Source: CAZDBS01 sp964503775
Lineage (GTDB): Bacteria > Patescibacteriota > Saccharimonadia > Saccharimonadales > CAZDBS01
NCBI GenBank assembly: GCA_964503775.1
Contig: CAZDBS010000022.1
Span: forward strand, 1-10,307
DNA length: 10,307 nt
Direction: 5' to 3'
Below are positions 1 to 7,642 of the stretch, piece after piece. The position numbers were made by a program, and so were the translations under genes. A model generated the notes under the pieces. That model saw only the letters and a list, made by a program, of their open reading frames with translations. It was not told where the DNA came from and made no database searches. Position 1 is the stretch's first letter. The number at the start of each line of letters is the position of its first letter.

Positions 1-17
1 CCATGGAGCTTCCTCAT
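1..17 (-). CDS. Possible start of a further gene of the VirB4 operon (5' fragment)
   Basis: On the minus strand the VirB4 stop codon TAG (20-18) is followed at once by ATG (17-15), reading M-R-K-L-H before the window ends. The basic first residues would suit a signal peptide, and zero-gap spacing fits the packed operon upstream. Only five codons are visible, there is no clear ribosome binding site, and the ATG could be chance. No function can be proposed. Confidence 0.3.
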
Positions 18-1934
18 CTAGGCTGGAGTTCCGCTGTTATAAGATTGGTTGACATTGTTGGCAACATTGTTGGCTTGGGAGTTCTGTAGCTGCTCGAGCT
101 GTTGGAGGCGGTTGGGGTTAGTCTCGATGAGCGATGCCTCAGTTGGAGACGCGGCTATCTGAACATGAACATGGTTTTGACCAGCAAAGAACAACCCCTG
201 CCCTACCGGGAAATTACTGAGGCGCTTTTTCTCCTCACTAGTAAGTTTGAATACTTCAGCCAGCACATCAACCGCTGAGGTGGATTGTTTGAGCAGGATT
301 TGCATGGAAGCATTGGCGACGATCGCTCGTCCCATGCGTGAACCCATGAAGTCCTCGACGTCTTGGGTTACGGTCGTCAGGCTAAGGTTGTATTTGCGAG
401 CCCGTTTGGCGAGACTGAACATGAAATTAGCCGAATCTTCGTATTTCATAAGTTGCCAAGCCTCCTCGATGATCAGCATCCGCTTGCGCTTGTCACTTTT
501 GGTTTTGTTCCAGATGTAGTTGAGGACGATATACATAGCGACCGGTCGGAGTTCATCTTCTAGATCGCGGATATTGAATACTACCATCGAGTTGTTGATA
601 TCGACATTGCTTTGCTGAGAGAAAATGCCGGCGAATGTTCCGGTGGTGTATTTGCGAAGTCGTTGAGCTAATTGCGGACCAGTTCCCTGCATATGCAGCA
701 GCGTGTCGTAGAGATCGCCGATGGTCGGTGGCGTGACATTATGAGTCAACGGATCGTTGGTGATACCGGCTTTGGCATAGGTGTCGATGAGAGCTTGGTC
801 TAGGTCAGCCTCTTCAACCGGACTGAGTGCTGGGGCGAAGAGTGAGGCGTTATTTCCCGCCATTTGGGCTTGAGCGCCACCCATCATCAGACGCAGCAGA
901 CCGTGCAGGGTGATGAGGTTGGTGCGGAGAGCGTTATCGGCATCTTCCGAATCAATAACTTTTGGCAGGTCGAAGGGGTTGATACGCGTGACGGAGTTCA
1001 GGCTGAGACGGATGTAGCTCCCGCCGACCGCGTCACTCATACGTTGATACTCGTTCTCGGGGTCGATGATCATGATTTCGGTACCCATCATCATCGAGCG
1101 GAGCGCCTCTAGCTTGACGGTGAATGATTTGCCGGCTCCAGACTTAGCGAAGACCACCATGTTGGCGTTTTCGAGACTATAGCGATCAAAGATCACCAGG
1201 CCCGAGTTGTGCATGTTGATGCCATAGAGGATGCCGTTTTCTTGGGTGAGATCAGCCGAGGTAAATGGGAAGCTAGTACTGAGGGCGCCAGTGTTCATGT
1301 TGCGGCGAACTTGGAGCTGGTCGACGAGTTGAGGGACGGTCGAGTTGAAACCTTGTTCCATCTGAGATGAGGATGGCTTGCTGTAGACGAGCTGTTGGCC
1401 GAGAATCGACTCAACTTTGCGTTGGACGAACTCCAATTCCTGGAGTGACGAAGCATAGAGCGTGAAGTAGAAGCCAAAGCGGAAGAAGCGCTCTTCACCC
1501 ACTTGTAGCTTGTCTCGTAGCTCCTCGGCGTCCTGGATAGCAGCTTCTTTACCCGGATCACGGACCTTACCTTTCTCAACATCAATCATCCGACCGGCTT
1601 CGAGCTGAGTAACCTTGCGACGCAAGTTCTCTAAGACAACCTGGCTCTCAACCGGATAGACAAACATCGAGATATCGATGACCTCATCGAGATTGATAAT
1701 AGGCGACAACCAACCAGTGTAGAGTTGTCTCGGATAACCATAGACATAGAACGACCTAGCAAAACGCGTGCCCAGCTGAAAATACCCAGCATTGTAGATG
1801 AGTGAACTCGGAGCGATGAAATCTCTAAGAGCGGTGACGCCTTTGCGAAAAGCCATCTCTACTTCCATCTGCTCTCTGGCTCGCTGCTGGGCGGCGATGT
1901 GGATCGGATCGGTAGGTCGTTTTTTCTTAGCCAT
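18..1934 (-). CDS. virB4: VirB4-family type IV secretion ATPase
   Basis: The protein has 638 residues and is the VirB4/TraC-type ATPase that powers substrate or pilin movement at the cytoplasmic face of the membrane. Residues about 30-185 match the VirB4 N-terminal region, including a YGYPRQLYTGWLSP stretch. The ATPase domain spans about 235-605. It has Walker A AKSGAGKS (263-270), the family DPENEY motif (291-296), Walker B MLIIEEAW (486-493, with acidic E490/E491) and a TQDVEDF motif (523-529). All key nucleotide-binding residues are present, so it should be active. The C-terminus (610-636) is Q/N-rich and low complexity. The ATG at 1934 shares one base with the TAA of the upstream gene (TAATG), and AAGGA lies 10 bases before it, so translation is probably coupled. 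Length and intact motifs suit VirB4. It could be called TraC/TrbE-like, but the neighbours favour VirB4 of a Gram-positive-type T4SS. Confidence 0.95.
   Translation of the reverse strand: MAKKKRPTDPIHIAAQQRAREQMEVEMAFRKGVTALRDFIAPSSLIYNAGYFQLGTRFARSFYVYGYPRQLYTGWLSPIINLDEVIDISMFVYPVESQVVLENLRRKVTQLEAGRMIDVEKGKVRDPGKEAAIQDAEELRDKLQVGEERFFRFGFYFTLYASSLQELEFVQRKVESILGQQLVYSKPSSSQMEQGFNSTVPQLVDQLQVRRNMNTGALSTSFPFTSADLTQENGILYGINMHNSGLVIFDRYSLENANMVVFAKSGAGKSFTVKLEALRSMMMGTEIMIIDPENEYQRMSDAVGGSYIRLSLNSVTRINPFDLPKVIDSEDADNALRTNLITLHGLLRLMMGGAQAQMAGNNASLFAPALSPVEEADLDQALIDTYAKAGITNDPLTHNVTPPTIGDLYDTLLHMQGTGPQLAQRLRKYTTGTFAGIFSQQSNVDINNSMVVFNIRDLEDELRPVAMYIVLNYIWNKTKSDKRKRMLIIEEAWQLMKYEDSANFMFSLAKRARKYNLSLTTVTQDVEDFMGSRMGRAIVANASMQILLKQSTSAVDVLAEVFKLTSEEKKRLSNFPVGQGLFFAGQNHVHVQIAASPTEASLIETNPNRLQQLEQLQNSQANNVANNVNQSYNSGTPA
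52..74. repeat. Short 12-base tandem repeat inside the VirB4 tail
   Basis: The unit ACATTGTTGGC occurs at 52-62 and again at 64-74 with a period of 12. On the minus strand it encodes the duplicated ANNV residues of the low-complexity C-terminus of VirB4. It probably arose by slippage and has no evident regulatory role. Confidence 0.6.
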
Positions 1935-2776
1935 TATTCGAGTGTCCTTGTCAGATTGCTGGGCGTCACTTCACCTTGGCCTTTGGTGATAATCGGGGCA
2001 TTCAGGTTGTTGAAGTTCCTGATAGGTTGATGGGTGGCGGTATCGGGATTATAGGCATCGTAATAGAGCTCGATGAGCTCCTGGGTGTCGAGGGGCAGGC
2101 TTTGGACTCCGACTTGACTCAGTCCTGACATGACAGCTTGGACGCGGTTTCGTAGTTCAGTCTTGGCTTTTTCCAGATCGAGTTCATTGATGACCACTTG
2201 GGTGGCTTTTTTGTTGAAGTTCAGTAGATCGCCAAAAAATTTCTTGCTTTGCCCTTTGACATTGGCTAAATCAGTACCGGGATAGAACGGGATAACGACA
2301 TAGAAACGTTTGTTCATAATGTTCACCTGTTCGGTCAGACCAGCGATAAACTCGATATAGTCTTCCATGAGAAGGGCCAGAAGCATGTTCTCATGTTCCA
2401 TCCGGATTTTGTTCAGCTTCTCGAGGTATGGACGGAGGTCGACACGAGTCGAGCGCATGAAAATCTGGACTGGGAAAAACAGTGAATTGATAAATGCCTG
2501 ATAGCCGTACTCGATAGCTTCACGTTCCTGAGGGCTCATCAGATCGAAATTGATAGATTTGCACATGATGACCGAACGAAACGAGCCATCATCCATGATG
2601 ACGATGCCGTCACGAACTTCGGCGATGCGCAGAGTGTTTTGGGTACTGTTGGCATTGCTTCTAGGAGCCTGGATAGGAGCCGGCGGCTTGCCAAGTGGTA
2701 TCGCTGCCCGACCGCCAAGTTGCGGTTTGGCAGAATGGTATTGTGGCGGTTGAGTTGGTTGTTGTCCCGGAGGCAT
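1934..2776 (-). CDS. Stand-alone TraC-like domain protein (VirB4 N-terminal-like T4SS component)
   Basis: The protein has 280 residues. Residues 1-48 are a proline/glutamine-rich leader. From about 49 to 245 it resembles the N-terminal TraC-like domain that precedes the ATPase in many VirB4/TraC proteins. The marks are EVRDGIVIMDDGSFRSV (53-69), SINFDLMSPQE (74-84) and FINSLFFPVQI (95-105), followed by a long helical stretch. There is no Walker A and no membrane segment, so it is not an ATPase by itself and is probably a cytoplasmic partner of VirB4 at the T4SS base. It sits directly upstream of VirB4 with a one-base overlap and 47 bases downstream of the PrgI-like gene. A weak GGGGAAG Shine-Dalgarno lies 10 bases before the ATG. 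The domain assignment comes from motif resemblance and needs a profile search. Confidence 0.8.
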   Translation of the reverse strand: MPPGQQPTQPPQYHSAKPQLGGRAAIPLGKPPAPIQAPRSNANSTQNTLRIAEVRDGIVIMDDGSFRSVIMCKSINFDLMSPQEREAIEYGYQAFINSLFFPVQIFMRSTRVDLRPYLEKLNKIRMEHENMLLALLMEDYIEFIAGLTEQVNIMNKRFYVVIPFYPGTDLANVKGQSKKFFGDLLNFNKKATQVVINELDLEKAKTELRNRVQAVMSGLSQVGVQSLPLDTQELIELYYDAYNPDTATHQPIRNFNNLNAPIITKGQGEVTPSNLTRTLE

Positions 2777-2823
2777 GTGTCTTTGTCTTCCCCACTCTTA
2801 AAAAGTCTGAAAAAGCATGGACC

Positions 2824-3765
2824 TTAACGGAGGTTAATCACTTCGTCGTCGGTCAATTCGTCTTCAGGCACAGATTTGTTGACCTCTCGAGATATGGTAT
2901 CCACACTCAGATCACTGTTGTGAGCTAGGCTTAGTATAACAGGCGACGAAGATGGTGTCACGGCTGGTATATCGTCAGTTGCTAGGGGTTGTTGAGGGGT
3001 GGGCGCTAGTGTATTCGGAGGTGATGCGATCGAAGGTGCGGCGGGCGATATAGGAGGCGTAGAATACGCAGTCGCCGGAGGCGTTTGTGGTTGTGGAGTG
3101 TGGCCAGCTCGGACGGCTTGTTGCATACGCGTCTGTAAGGATTGGCGTTGTTTCTCGTGCTCGGCTCGGAGTAGATCGTCGAAATGATGACTGACCTGAC
3201 TAGCGCCCGGGCTCATGATGTCGTCGGCTTCACGGATATCGATGGGATTGACCTCTTGGGGCAGTTCGTTTTGGCCGATGAGACGGTCAGTAACCTGGGT
3301 TGGTTGGATCATGTTTGTGGGAATGTACTGATTGATGCTGATGTTCTTTACCGCCCAGCCTCGACTATCGAGAGTATTGGCGAGTAGCTTTAAACGACTC
3401 TGGACTTGGTATTGGGAGAGCCCGTCAGTATATGTATGATCATCGCGTTTCGGTGCGGTTATCTTGACTAGTTGACTGAGACCCGACTGGTCCCATATCC
3501 TGCGGCGAGGCTTGAGATAGTAGTGCAGCATGGCAGTGAGCCACACTTCATTGGGTTGTTGGCGTGAGACCGGTGCGGCTAGGAAGCCGGCGATAGCCAG
3601 GATTGGTAACATCGGCAAAGCCAGAAGGACATTGACGCGGATAAGCATCCAGGTCGTCCAAGTAGCGAGAGCGAATATGATAGCAAATATGAACTGACGA
3701 AGAGTCAGCGGACCTAGGATATGATCTTCGGCCTCAACATCTTGAGGCACCTTGTACACAGCCAT
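2824..3765 (-). CDS. PrgI-family T4SS membrane protein with long C-terminal extension
   Basis: The protein has 313 residues. The first 100 are PrgI-like: YKVPQDVEAEDHILGPLTLRQF (4-25, split here as YKVPQDV then LGPLTLRQF), two closely spaced membrane helices (about 24-44 and 48-66), then EVWLTAMLHYYLKPRRRIW (73-91). PrgI proteins are small VirB3-like inner-membrane subunits encoded beside VirB4 in Gram-positive conjugation systems. Residues 100-215 form a hydrophilic, partly helical region. Residues 222-276 are rich in Pro, Ser and Thr and probably disordered. The end is acidic (EDELTDDE, 301-308). At 313 residues it is far longer than a bare PrgI domain of roughly 100-130. It appears to be the first gene of the minus-strand operon. 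No Shine-Dalgarno precedes the ATG; a TACAAT box lies six bases upstream, suggesting a leaderless start. Confidence 0.85.
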   Translation of the reverse strand: MAVYKVPQDVEAEDHILGPLTLRQFIFAIIFALATWTTWMLIRVNVLLALPMLPILAIAGFLAAPVSRQQPNEVWLTAMLHYYLKPRRRIWDQSGLSQLVKITAPKRDDHTYTDGLSQYQVQSRLKLLANTLDSRGWAVKNISINQYIPTNMIQPTQVTDRLIGQNELPQEVNPIDIREADDIMSPGASQVSHHFDDLLRAEHEKQRQSLQTRMQQAVRAGHTPQPQTPPATAYSTPPISPAAPSIASPPNTLAPTPQQPLATDDIPAVTPSSSPVILSLAHNSDLSVDTISREVNKSVPEDELTDDEVINLR

Positions 3766-3771
3766 AACAAC

Positions 3772-3800
3772 ATTGTAATTTATCGCAGTAGATCAGCAAA
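3772..3800 (-). promoter_or_regulatory. Candidate promoter of the PrgI-TraC-VirB4 operon
   Basis: On the minus strand TACAAT (3777-3772) differs from the -10 consensus by one base. A weak -35 candidate, TTGCTG (3799-3794), lies 16 bases upstream. The -10 box ends only six bases (GTTGTT) before the PrgI ATG, so transcription would begin at or next to the start codon. An alternative -10, GATAAA, a few bases upstream would give a leader of about 8 bases. Confidence 0.5.
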
Positions 3801-3818
3801 GACACGCCCGCCATCACA

Positions 3819-3847
3819 TTGACATAAGCAGAATTTTGTGCTAGAGT
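3819..3847 (+). promoter_or_regulatory. Strong promoter-like motif before the DP-x-TG repeat protein
   Basis: A perfect -35 box TTGACA (3819-3824) is followed, after exactly 17 bases, by TAGAGT (3842-3847). TAGAGT matches four of six -10 positions and is preceded by the extended -10 dinucleotide TG (3839-3840). Seven bases separate the box from the ATG at 3855, so the predicted transcription start falls on or beside the start codon. Confidence 0.65.
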
Positions 3848-3854
3848 CTTGAGC

Positions 3855-5111
3855 ATGAGTAACATCGGTCATGAAGGCTCCCCAACACCAACGAACCCAG
3901 ACGTAGATCCGTCAGCTTATAATACAGGCGATCTTCCGCCGTTCTCTTGGGCCGATGGTCCGTCAGTCGCCGAACCCGCCGACTCTGAAGGCGTAGCCCA
4001 AACCAATGAGCGTAAGGACGTAGCCGTAGATGATCCCGAACGTGGTTCATGGGCCGGTTCAGTTCGTGACGGTCTTGGTAAAGCAGCTAGCAAACTAGCA
4101 ACTGGGTTTGATGGTTTTTCTGGTCGCACAACCAAAGAGCTCAAAAAAGCGGCAGCCGGAACAGTTGCTACTGTTAAGTTCGGAGCTGGTGTCGCAGCGA
4201 CAGGTACGATCATGGCAGCTTCAATATTCGGACGAGGCGCTCGTGGGGCGGGTCGAGGAATTGGACGCGGGGTGCGACGAGTCCATGAAAGTGTTGCTGA
4301 TCCCGATGCGCCCCTTCGACGCGAAGAGCACCAGGCTAGGCGAGATGCAGACGATACGCTCGATACGCCCATAGATTCAGATAGATTGCAACAACGACGT
4401 CCAAGAGGTCGACCTGATAGGATCTTCATTGATCCCGCAACAGGATTAAGTCAAGTTAGCTTTACTGATCCAATTACACACGAAACCACAGGAAGATATG
4501 ATCAGCGTCCGCCAAGATCAACAAGGAACACGACGTTTGATCCTGTCACTGGGGTATCGGTTCGTCGTAGTGCGATTGATAGTATTACGGCTCGACGACT
4601 GGATGATGGGAGTATCGAGGTAAGTGAAGCTGATCCTGAGCAGTATGAGAGACGGGGCCGATTTGGTATGTCTAGTACTGCGGCACGCATAGCGGGTGTT
4701 CGTATCGACCCAGCAACGGGTCGACCAGCTCGAATCACGATACCTGACCCAACAGATACTCATCCACCAATGGGTCGTGCACGAAGAATGATTGAGGTTA
4801 ACGAGTACGAATACCGTGGTCTGCAATGGGGTATGCCGAAAGATCTGTCATCAGGGATTGATGAAAGCATCTCAGACTGGGTTACAGCGAGAATTAATCA
4901 TACTTCTGCAACAGGTGCACAAAATCGTCTTGAAACTGCTTTACAGAGAGTGGTCAATCAATATTGGCCTGAAGCTGTGGGTGACCCTACTGAACCCGTA
5001 ACAAACCCCGAGCAGCAACAACAAGCTGAAGAATTTGTCGGTTACATTCATCAAGAATTTAACAGACGCCTTCGCAACGCTGAAGCGGTACGTAATCGAT
5101 TTGGCTTCTAA
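3855..5111 (+). CDS. Unrecognised protein with DP-x-TG repeats, within the T4SS locus
   Basis: I do not recognise this 418-residue protein. Residues 1-60 are acidic and proline-rich, with no signal peptide. An Ala/Gly-rich, mildly hydrophobic stretch (about 99-126) could be one membrane helix and is followed by an Arg/Gly-rich run, GRGARGAGRGIGRGVRR (126-142). Three imperfect repeats of about 18 residues follow at 190-208, 227-245 and 283-301. They begin FIDPATG, TFDPVTG and RIDPATG, and each has a second DP, DS or DP pair 12-13 residues later. The last 90 residues are predicted helical and Gln-rich in part. I chose the ATG at 3855 over an in-frame TTG at 3849 because a good promoter places the transcript start at the ATG; no Shine-Dalgarno precedes either. 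It is divergent from PrgI and convergent with VirB6, so an accessory or secreted-substrate role in this T4SS is possible but is only inference from position. Confidence 0.8.
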   Translation: MSNIGHEGSPTPTNPDVDPSAYNTGDLPPFSWADGPSVAEPADSEGVAQTNERKDVAVDDPERGSWAGSVRDGLGKAASKLATGFDGFSGRTTKELKKAAAGTVATVKFGAGVAATGTIMAASIFGRGARGAGRGIGRGVRRVHESVADPDAPLRREEHQARRDADDTLDTPIDSDRLQQRRPRGRPDRIFIDPATGLSQVSFTDPITHETTGRYDQRPPRSTRNTTFDPVTGVSVRRSAIDSITARRLDDGSIEVSEADPEQYERRGRFGMSSTAARIAGVRIDPATGRPARITIPDPTDTHPPMGRARRMIEVNEYEYRGLQWGMPKDLSSGIDESISDWVTARINHTSATGAQNRLETALQRVVNQYWPEAVGDPTEPVTNPEQQQQAEEFVGYIHQEFNRRLRNAEAVRNRFGF

Positions 5112-5114
5112 GAA

Positions 5115-7580
5115 CTAAGCACCTGGGTAGCGTCGAGCTGGATTTGGATTGTTCCTAAGACGTCTCTGTAGCCACTGCGCGTTCTCGACAGAAAAGTTTG
5201 TTTGACCACCCCCAGCACCAACAACTCCACCAGGGTTTGCGCTGAGTGATAGTCGATCGAATTCACCCATTAGGTCAAAGAATTGCAATCGTTGTCGTGT
5301 CGCGTCAAGTTGTTGTGGTGTAGCGCCCGGACCAGCGAGAGAACCAACTAGATCGTCATAGCTCATAGCCGGTGGTATAAGAGCTGTTCCTGGAGGAGCG
5401 CCCGGTATAGCAACGGGGCGGCCGGTTCGAATTGCTTCAAACTTCTCGCGGTGGTTAGCGCCAAGCGTTGCTTGTAATGCTGAATCTGCAGCATCAGCTT
5501 CGCCAATAGCGATATCAAATAGCGGGCCAAATTCGGCATCATTAAATCGTTTTGTTTCCATCATTTGTGGTGTTGCAAGGGTACGTAAACTGTCGGCTGC
5601 TGCCTGTACATTATATGCAACATTGCCACTTCCATCTATATCGATACCGCGCATATGAGGGGTTCCTTTACCTGCTGTCGTCATGGCGGCATCGGTTCCA
5701 ATTGCACGCGTCAGGTTTACACCCATTGTACTAATTGGTGCGAGACCACCTGCCATACGTGGGCCGGCCACTCCACCTTGATCCAAGATGTTTTGTAGTG
5801 CTGCGACGTGAGAAACTTTGGCTCTTCCATTTTCTTTGCCAAGAAAATCAACCATAGCAGCTCGGCCGTGAGTGGATGTGCCATACCGCTCAACTTGGTT
5901 CATGTTGACTCGTGTCTTACCGCTACCGATTTCGCTATTCATCTTTCGCATATCAGTCATAAGTTCTTGTTGAGCGCCCATACGAGTACGCATAGCTTGT
6001 GCGCCAGCTAGATCTCCGGATGCCGTCATGGCTCGTTCCTGGGCATCCATCTGTGCATAACGGGTTTCTTCTCGTTGAACTGCTCTATTACGCGCCTCCT
6101 CAGTCCGGGCATTTCCAAACATCACGACGTAGCTAGCGGTATTGTCATCTAGTCTGCCCTCATCCTTTGCCCTTTTAATGTCGGCACCAATCTCACGATT
6201 GAACCGTTCCTCACCGATTGCTCGTTGCTTGGCGCCATATTTTCCAGGAGCGTAGCTTACGGGATTGACAAGTCCACGAGCCGCTAGATTCCCAGCTCGT
6301 GAAAATATGTTATTGCCAGAAAACCTCTGTCCGGCGGCAGAAATATTACGTTTCTCTCGAACTTTGGCAGCACTTTTTTCCTTGGCTTTGTCGATGAAGC
6401 CTTTGTTGCGATCATTGATAGCACCAGATAGTTGACCGATAAGTCCCCCAGCGAATTTGAAAGTCAGTGGTATGAGGAAATATGGTCCGAAGTAACAAAC
6501 AATGGCCAGAATTTTATTCCCACTACTCGCCGGGTCGTCTTTCGATCCACTAGAGATAAATATGTTGGCGAACACGGCGCCGATACTCAGGAAGAGCATG
6601 ATGAGCGGATACATCAGAAGCGCGCGACTAAACAGGTCCCACCATTTTTTGTACCATTGTTCGAGACCAGGCACCGCCCGCATAGCTATAGCAACCGGAG
6701 AGATGACGAGTAGTGCGATTACGATAACTTTCCTGAACGTTAGGACTATGAATGCTAGTAAGAATCCCAAAAAAGCACTTAACGCGATCGGTAGAATGGC
6801 GATGAGTCCCAGAGCGGCACCAGCGATACCAGCTAGACCCAAGAAGCCGACGACATTTCCGCCCGTTCCTTCAAACTGAAGGACGTTGATGGCCCTCGTT
6901 CCATCAGGTATTCCAAAGGCATTGACTATAATTCCCTCGATGCCTGCTCCGAAGGCGTTGGACACCCGTATGAGCGCGGTGAGTAGTACCCAGGACAACT
7001 GGATGAAAACTATAGCGAACAAGAGCCGTGGTAACATTTTCTTGATCGTGTAATTATCAAGCGGGCCGATCGATAATGCCGTGCTGATAATCATGATAAG
7101 CGTAGCGATGACGATCAACACCGTCGAGAGTCGGCTGAAATTTTGCCAAGCTTTTCTGGTTCCCTGATACTTGTTACTGGCGTCGATGCCAAGCTCGGTA
7201 CCTTTAATCTCCAGGACTGATTGGATGTGGTCTTTCAGCGATGATAGTGTTCGATCGATGAGATCGAGTATCGGGCACATAATCCAGCCGAGGCTAACTC
7301 CGGCGTTGTAGCAGTTTTTCTCATCTGTCGTAGCACCAGTGCCCGAGGTGCCAGTGATAGTACTTGCAGGCTTGACGCCGCCATGATTGTCGGTATCACA
7401 GTCGCTGGCACGTGTGTCGGGGACGACGAATCCATCCTTGCAGACAACATCAGCAAATACCGGATGGGCTGGCGTGAACACAGCAAATAAGCCACTAAAC
7501 AGAGCGACAATAACAGATACCACTAGCAACTTGTGCACAAGTGGTGGCTTATGCTTTTCTCTTCGCTTCACGAGTGTCAT
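5115..7580 (-). CDS. VirB6/TrbL-like polytopic T4SS membrane protein with long hydrophilic tail
   Basis: The protein has 821 residues from the ATG at 7580. A basic N-terminus leads into a signal-peptide-like helix (18-43, ending HPVFA). A short Cys-containing extracytoplasmic region (Cys at 47, 61, 90 and 102) and a GWIMCPILDLIDRTL stretch (98-112) follow. About seven membrane helices come next: roughly 149-172, 182-204, 242-263, 264-282, 284-300, 319-342 and 356-381. This layout matches VirB6/TrbL, the multi-span platform of the T4SS channel. The remaining 435 residues are hydrophilic, rich in Ala, Arg, Met and Gln, largely helical in appearance and probably cytoplasmic. An in-frame TTG at 7607 would add nine residues and has AAGG six bases upstream. 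I prefer the ATG because it gives a signal peptide with a shorter basic leader. It is transcribed alone, divergent from the pilin operon. Confidence 0.85.
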   Translation of the reverse strand: MTLVKRREKHKPPLVHKLLVVSVIVALFSGLFAVFTPAHPVFADVVCKDGFVVPDTRASDCDTDNHGGVKPASTITGTSGTGATTDEKNCYNAGVSLGWIMCPILDLIDRTLSSLKDHIQSVLEIKGTELGIDASNKYQGTRKAWQNFSRLSTVLIVIATLIMIISTALSIGPLDNYTIKKMLPRLLFAIVFIQLSWVLLTALIRVSNAFGAGIEGIIVNAFGIPDGTRAINVLQFEGTGGNVVGFLGLAGIAGAALGLIAILPIALSAFLGFLLAFIVLTFRKVIVIALLVISPVAIAMRAVPGLEQWYKKWWDLFSRALLMYPLIMLFLSIGAVFANIFISSGSKDDPASSGNKILAIVCYFGPYFLIPLTFKFAGGLIGQLSGAINDRNKGFIDKAKEKSAAKVREKRNISAAGQRFSGNNIFSRAGNLAARGLVNPVSYAPGKYGAKQRAIGEERFNREIGADIKRAKDEGRLDDNTASYVVMFGNARTEEARNRAVQREETRYAQMDAQERAMTASGDLAGAQAMRTRMGAQQELMTDMRKMNSEIGSGKTRVNMNQVERYGTSTHGRAAMVDFLGKENGRAKVSHVAALQNILDQGGVAGPRMAGGLAPISTMGVNLTRAIGTDAAMTTAGKGTPHMRGIDIDGSGNVAYNVQAAADSLRTLATPQMMETKRFNDAEFGPLFDIAIGEADAADSALQATLGANHREKFEAIRTGRPVAIPGAPPGTALIPPAMSYDDLVGSLAGPGATPQQLDATRQRLQFFDLMGEFDRLSLSANPGGVVGAGGGQTNFSVENAQWLQRRLRNNPNPARRYPGA

Positions 7581-7631
7581 TGTATCAAGCTTATTCTGCC
7601 CCAGCAACGCACACCTTGCCCCGTTGTGCTT

Positions 7632-7636
7632 GAGGA
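7632..7636 (+). promoter_or_regulatory. Ribosome binding site supporting the start at 7643
   Basis: GAGGA lies six bases before the ATG at 7643, a near-ideal spacing. A second in-frame ATG at 7655 has GGTGA (7646-7650) four bases upstream and cannot be excluded; both starts keep the signal peptide. Confidence 0.6.
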
Positions 7637-7642
7637 TATATC

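Noticed and set aside
2798..2818. A six-codon minus-strand mini-frame (MLFQTF) between PrgI and the TraC-like gene
   Set aside because: It is too short to judge, has no ribosome binding site, and is made of a simple T-rich stretch. A leader peptide is possible but unsupported.
2777..2823. Possible intrinsic terminator between PrgI and the TraC-like gene
   Set aside because: The minus strand has two T-runs (CTTTTT repeated) but no stable stem before them, and the gene spacing favours one operon.
3917..4429. A 170-codon minus-strand reading frame within the DP-x-TG gene
   Set aside because: It is Arg/Ser/Pro-rich without domain features, lies wholly opposite a gene with a strong promoter, and looks like an antisense by-product of that gene's codon use.
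6502..6879. A 125-codon plus-strand frame opposite the VirB6 membrane region
   Set aside because: It is an antisense shadow of membrane-helix codons, with no Shine-Dalgarno and no family resemblance.
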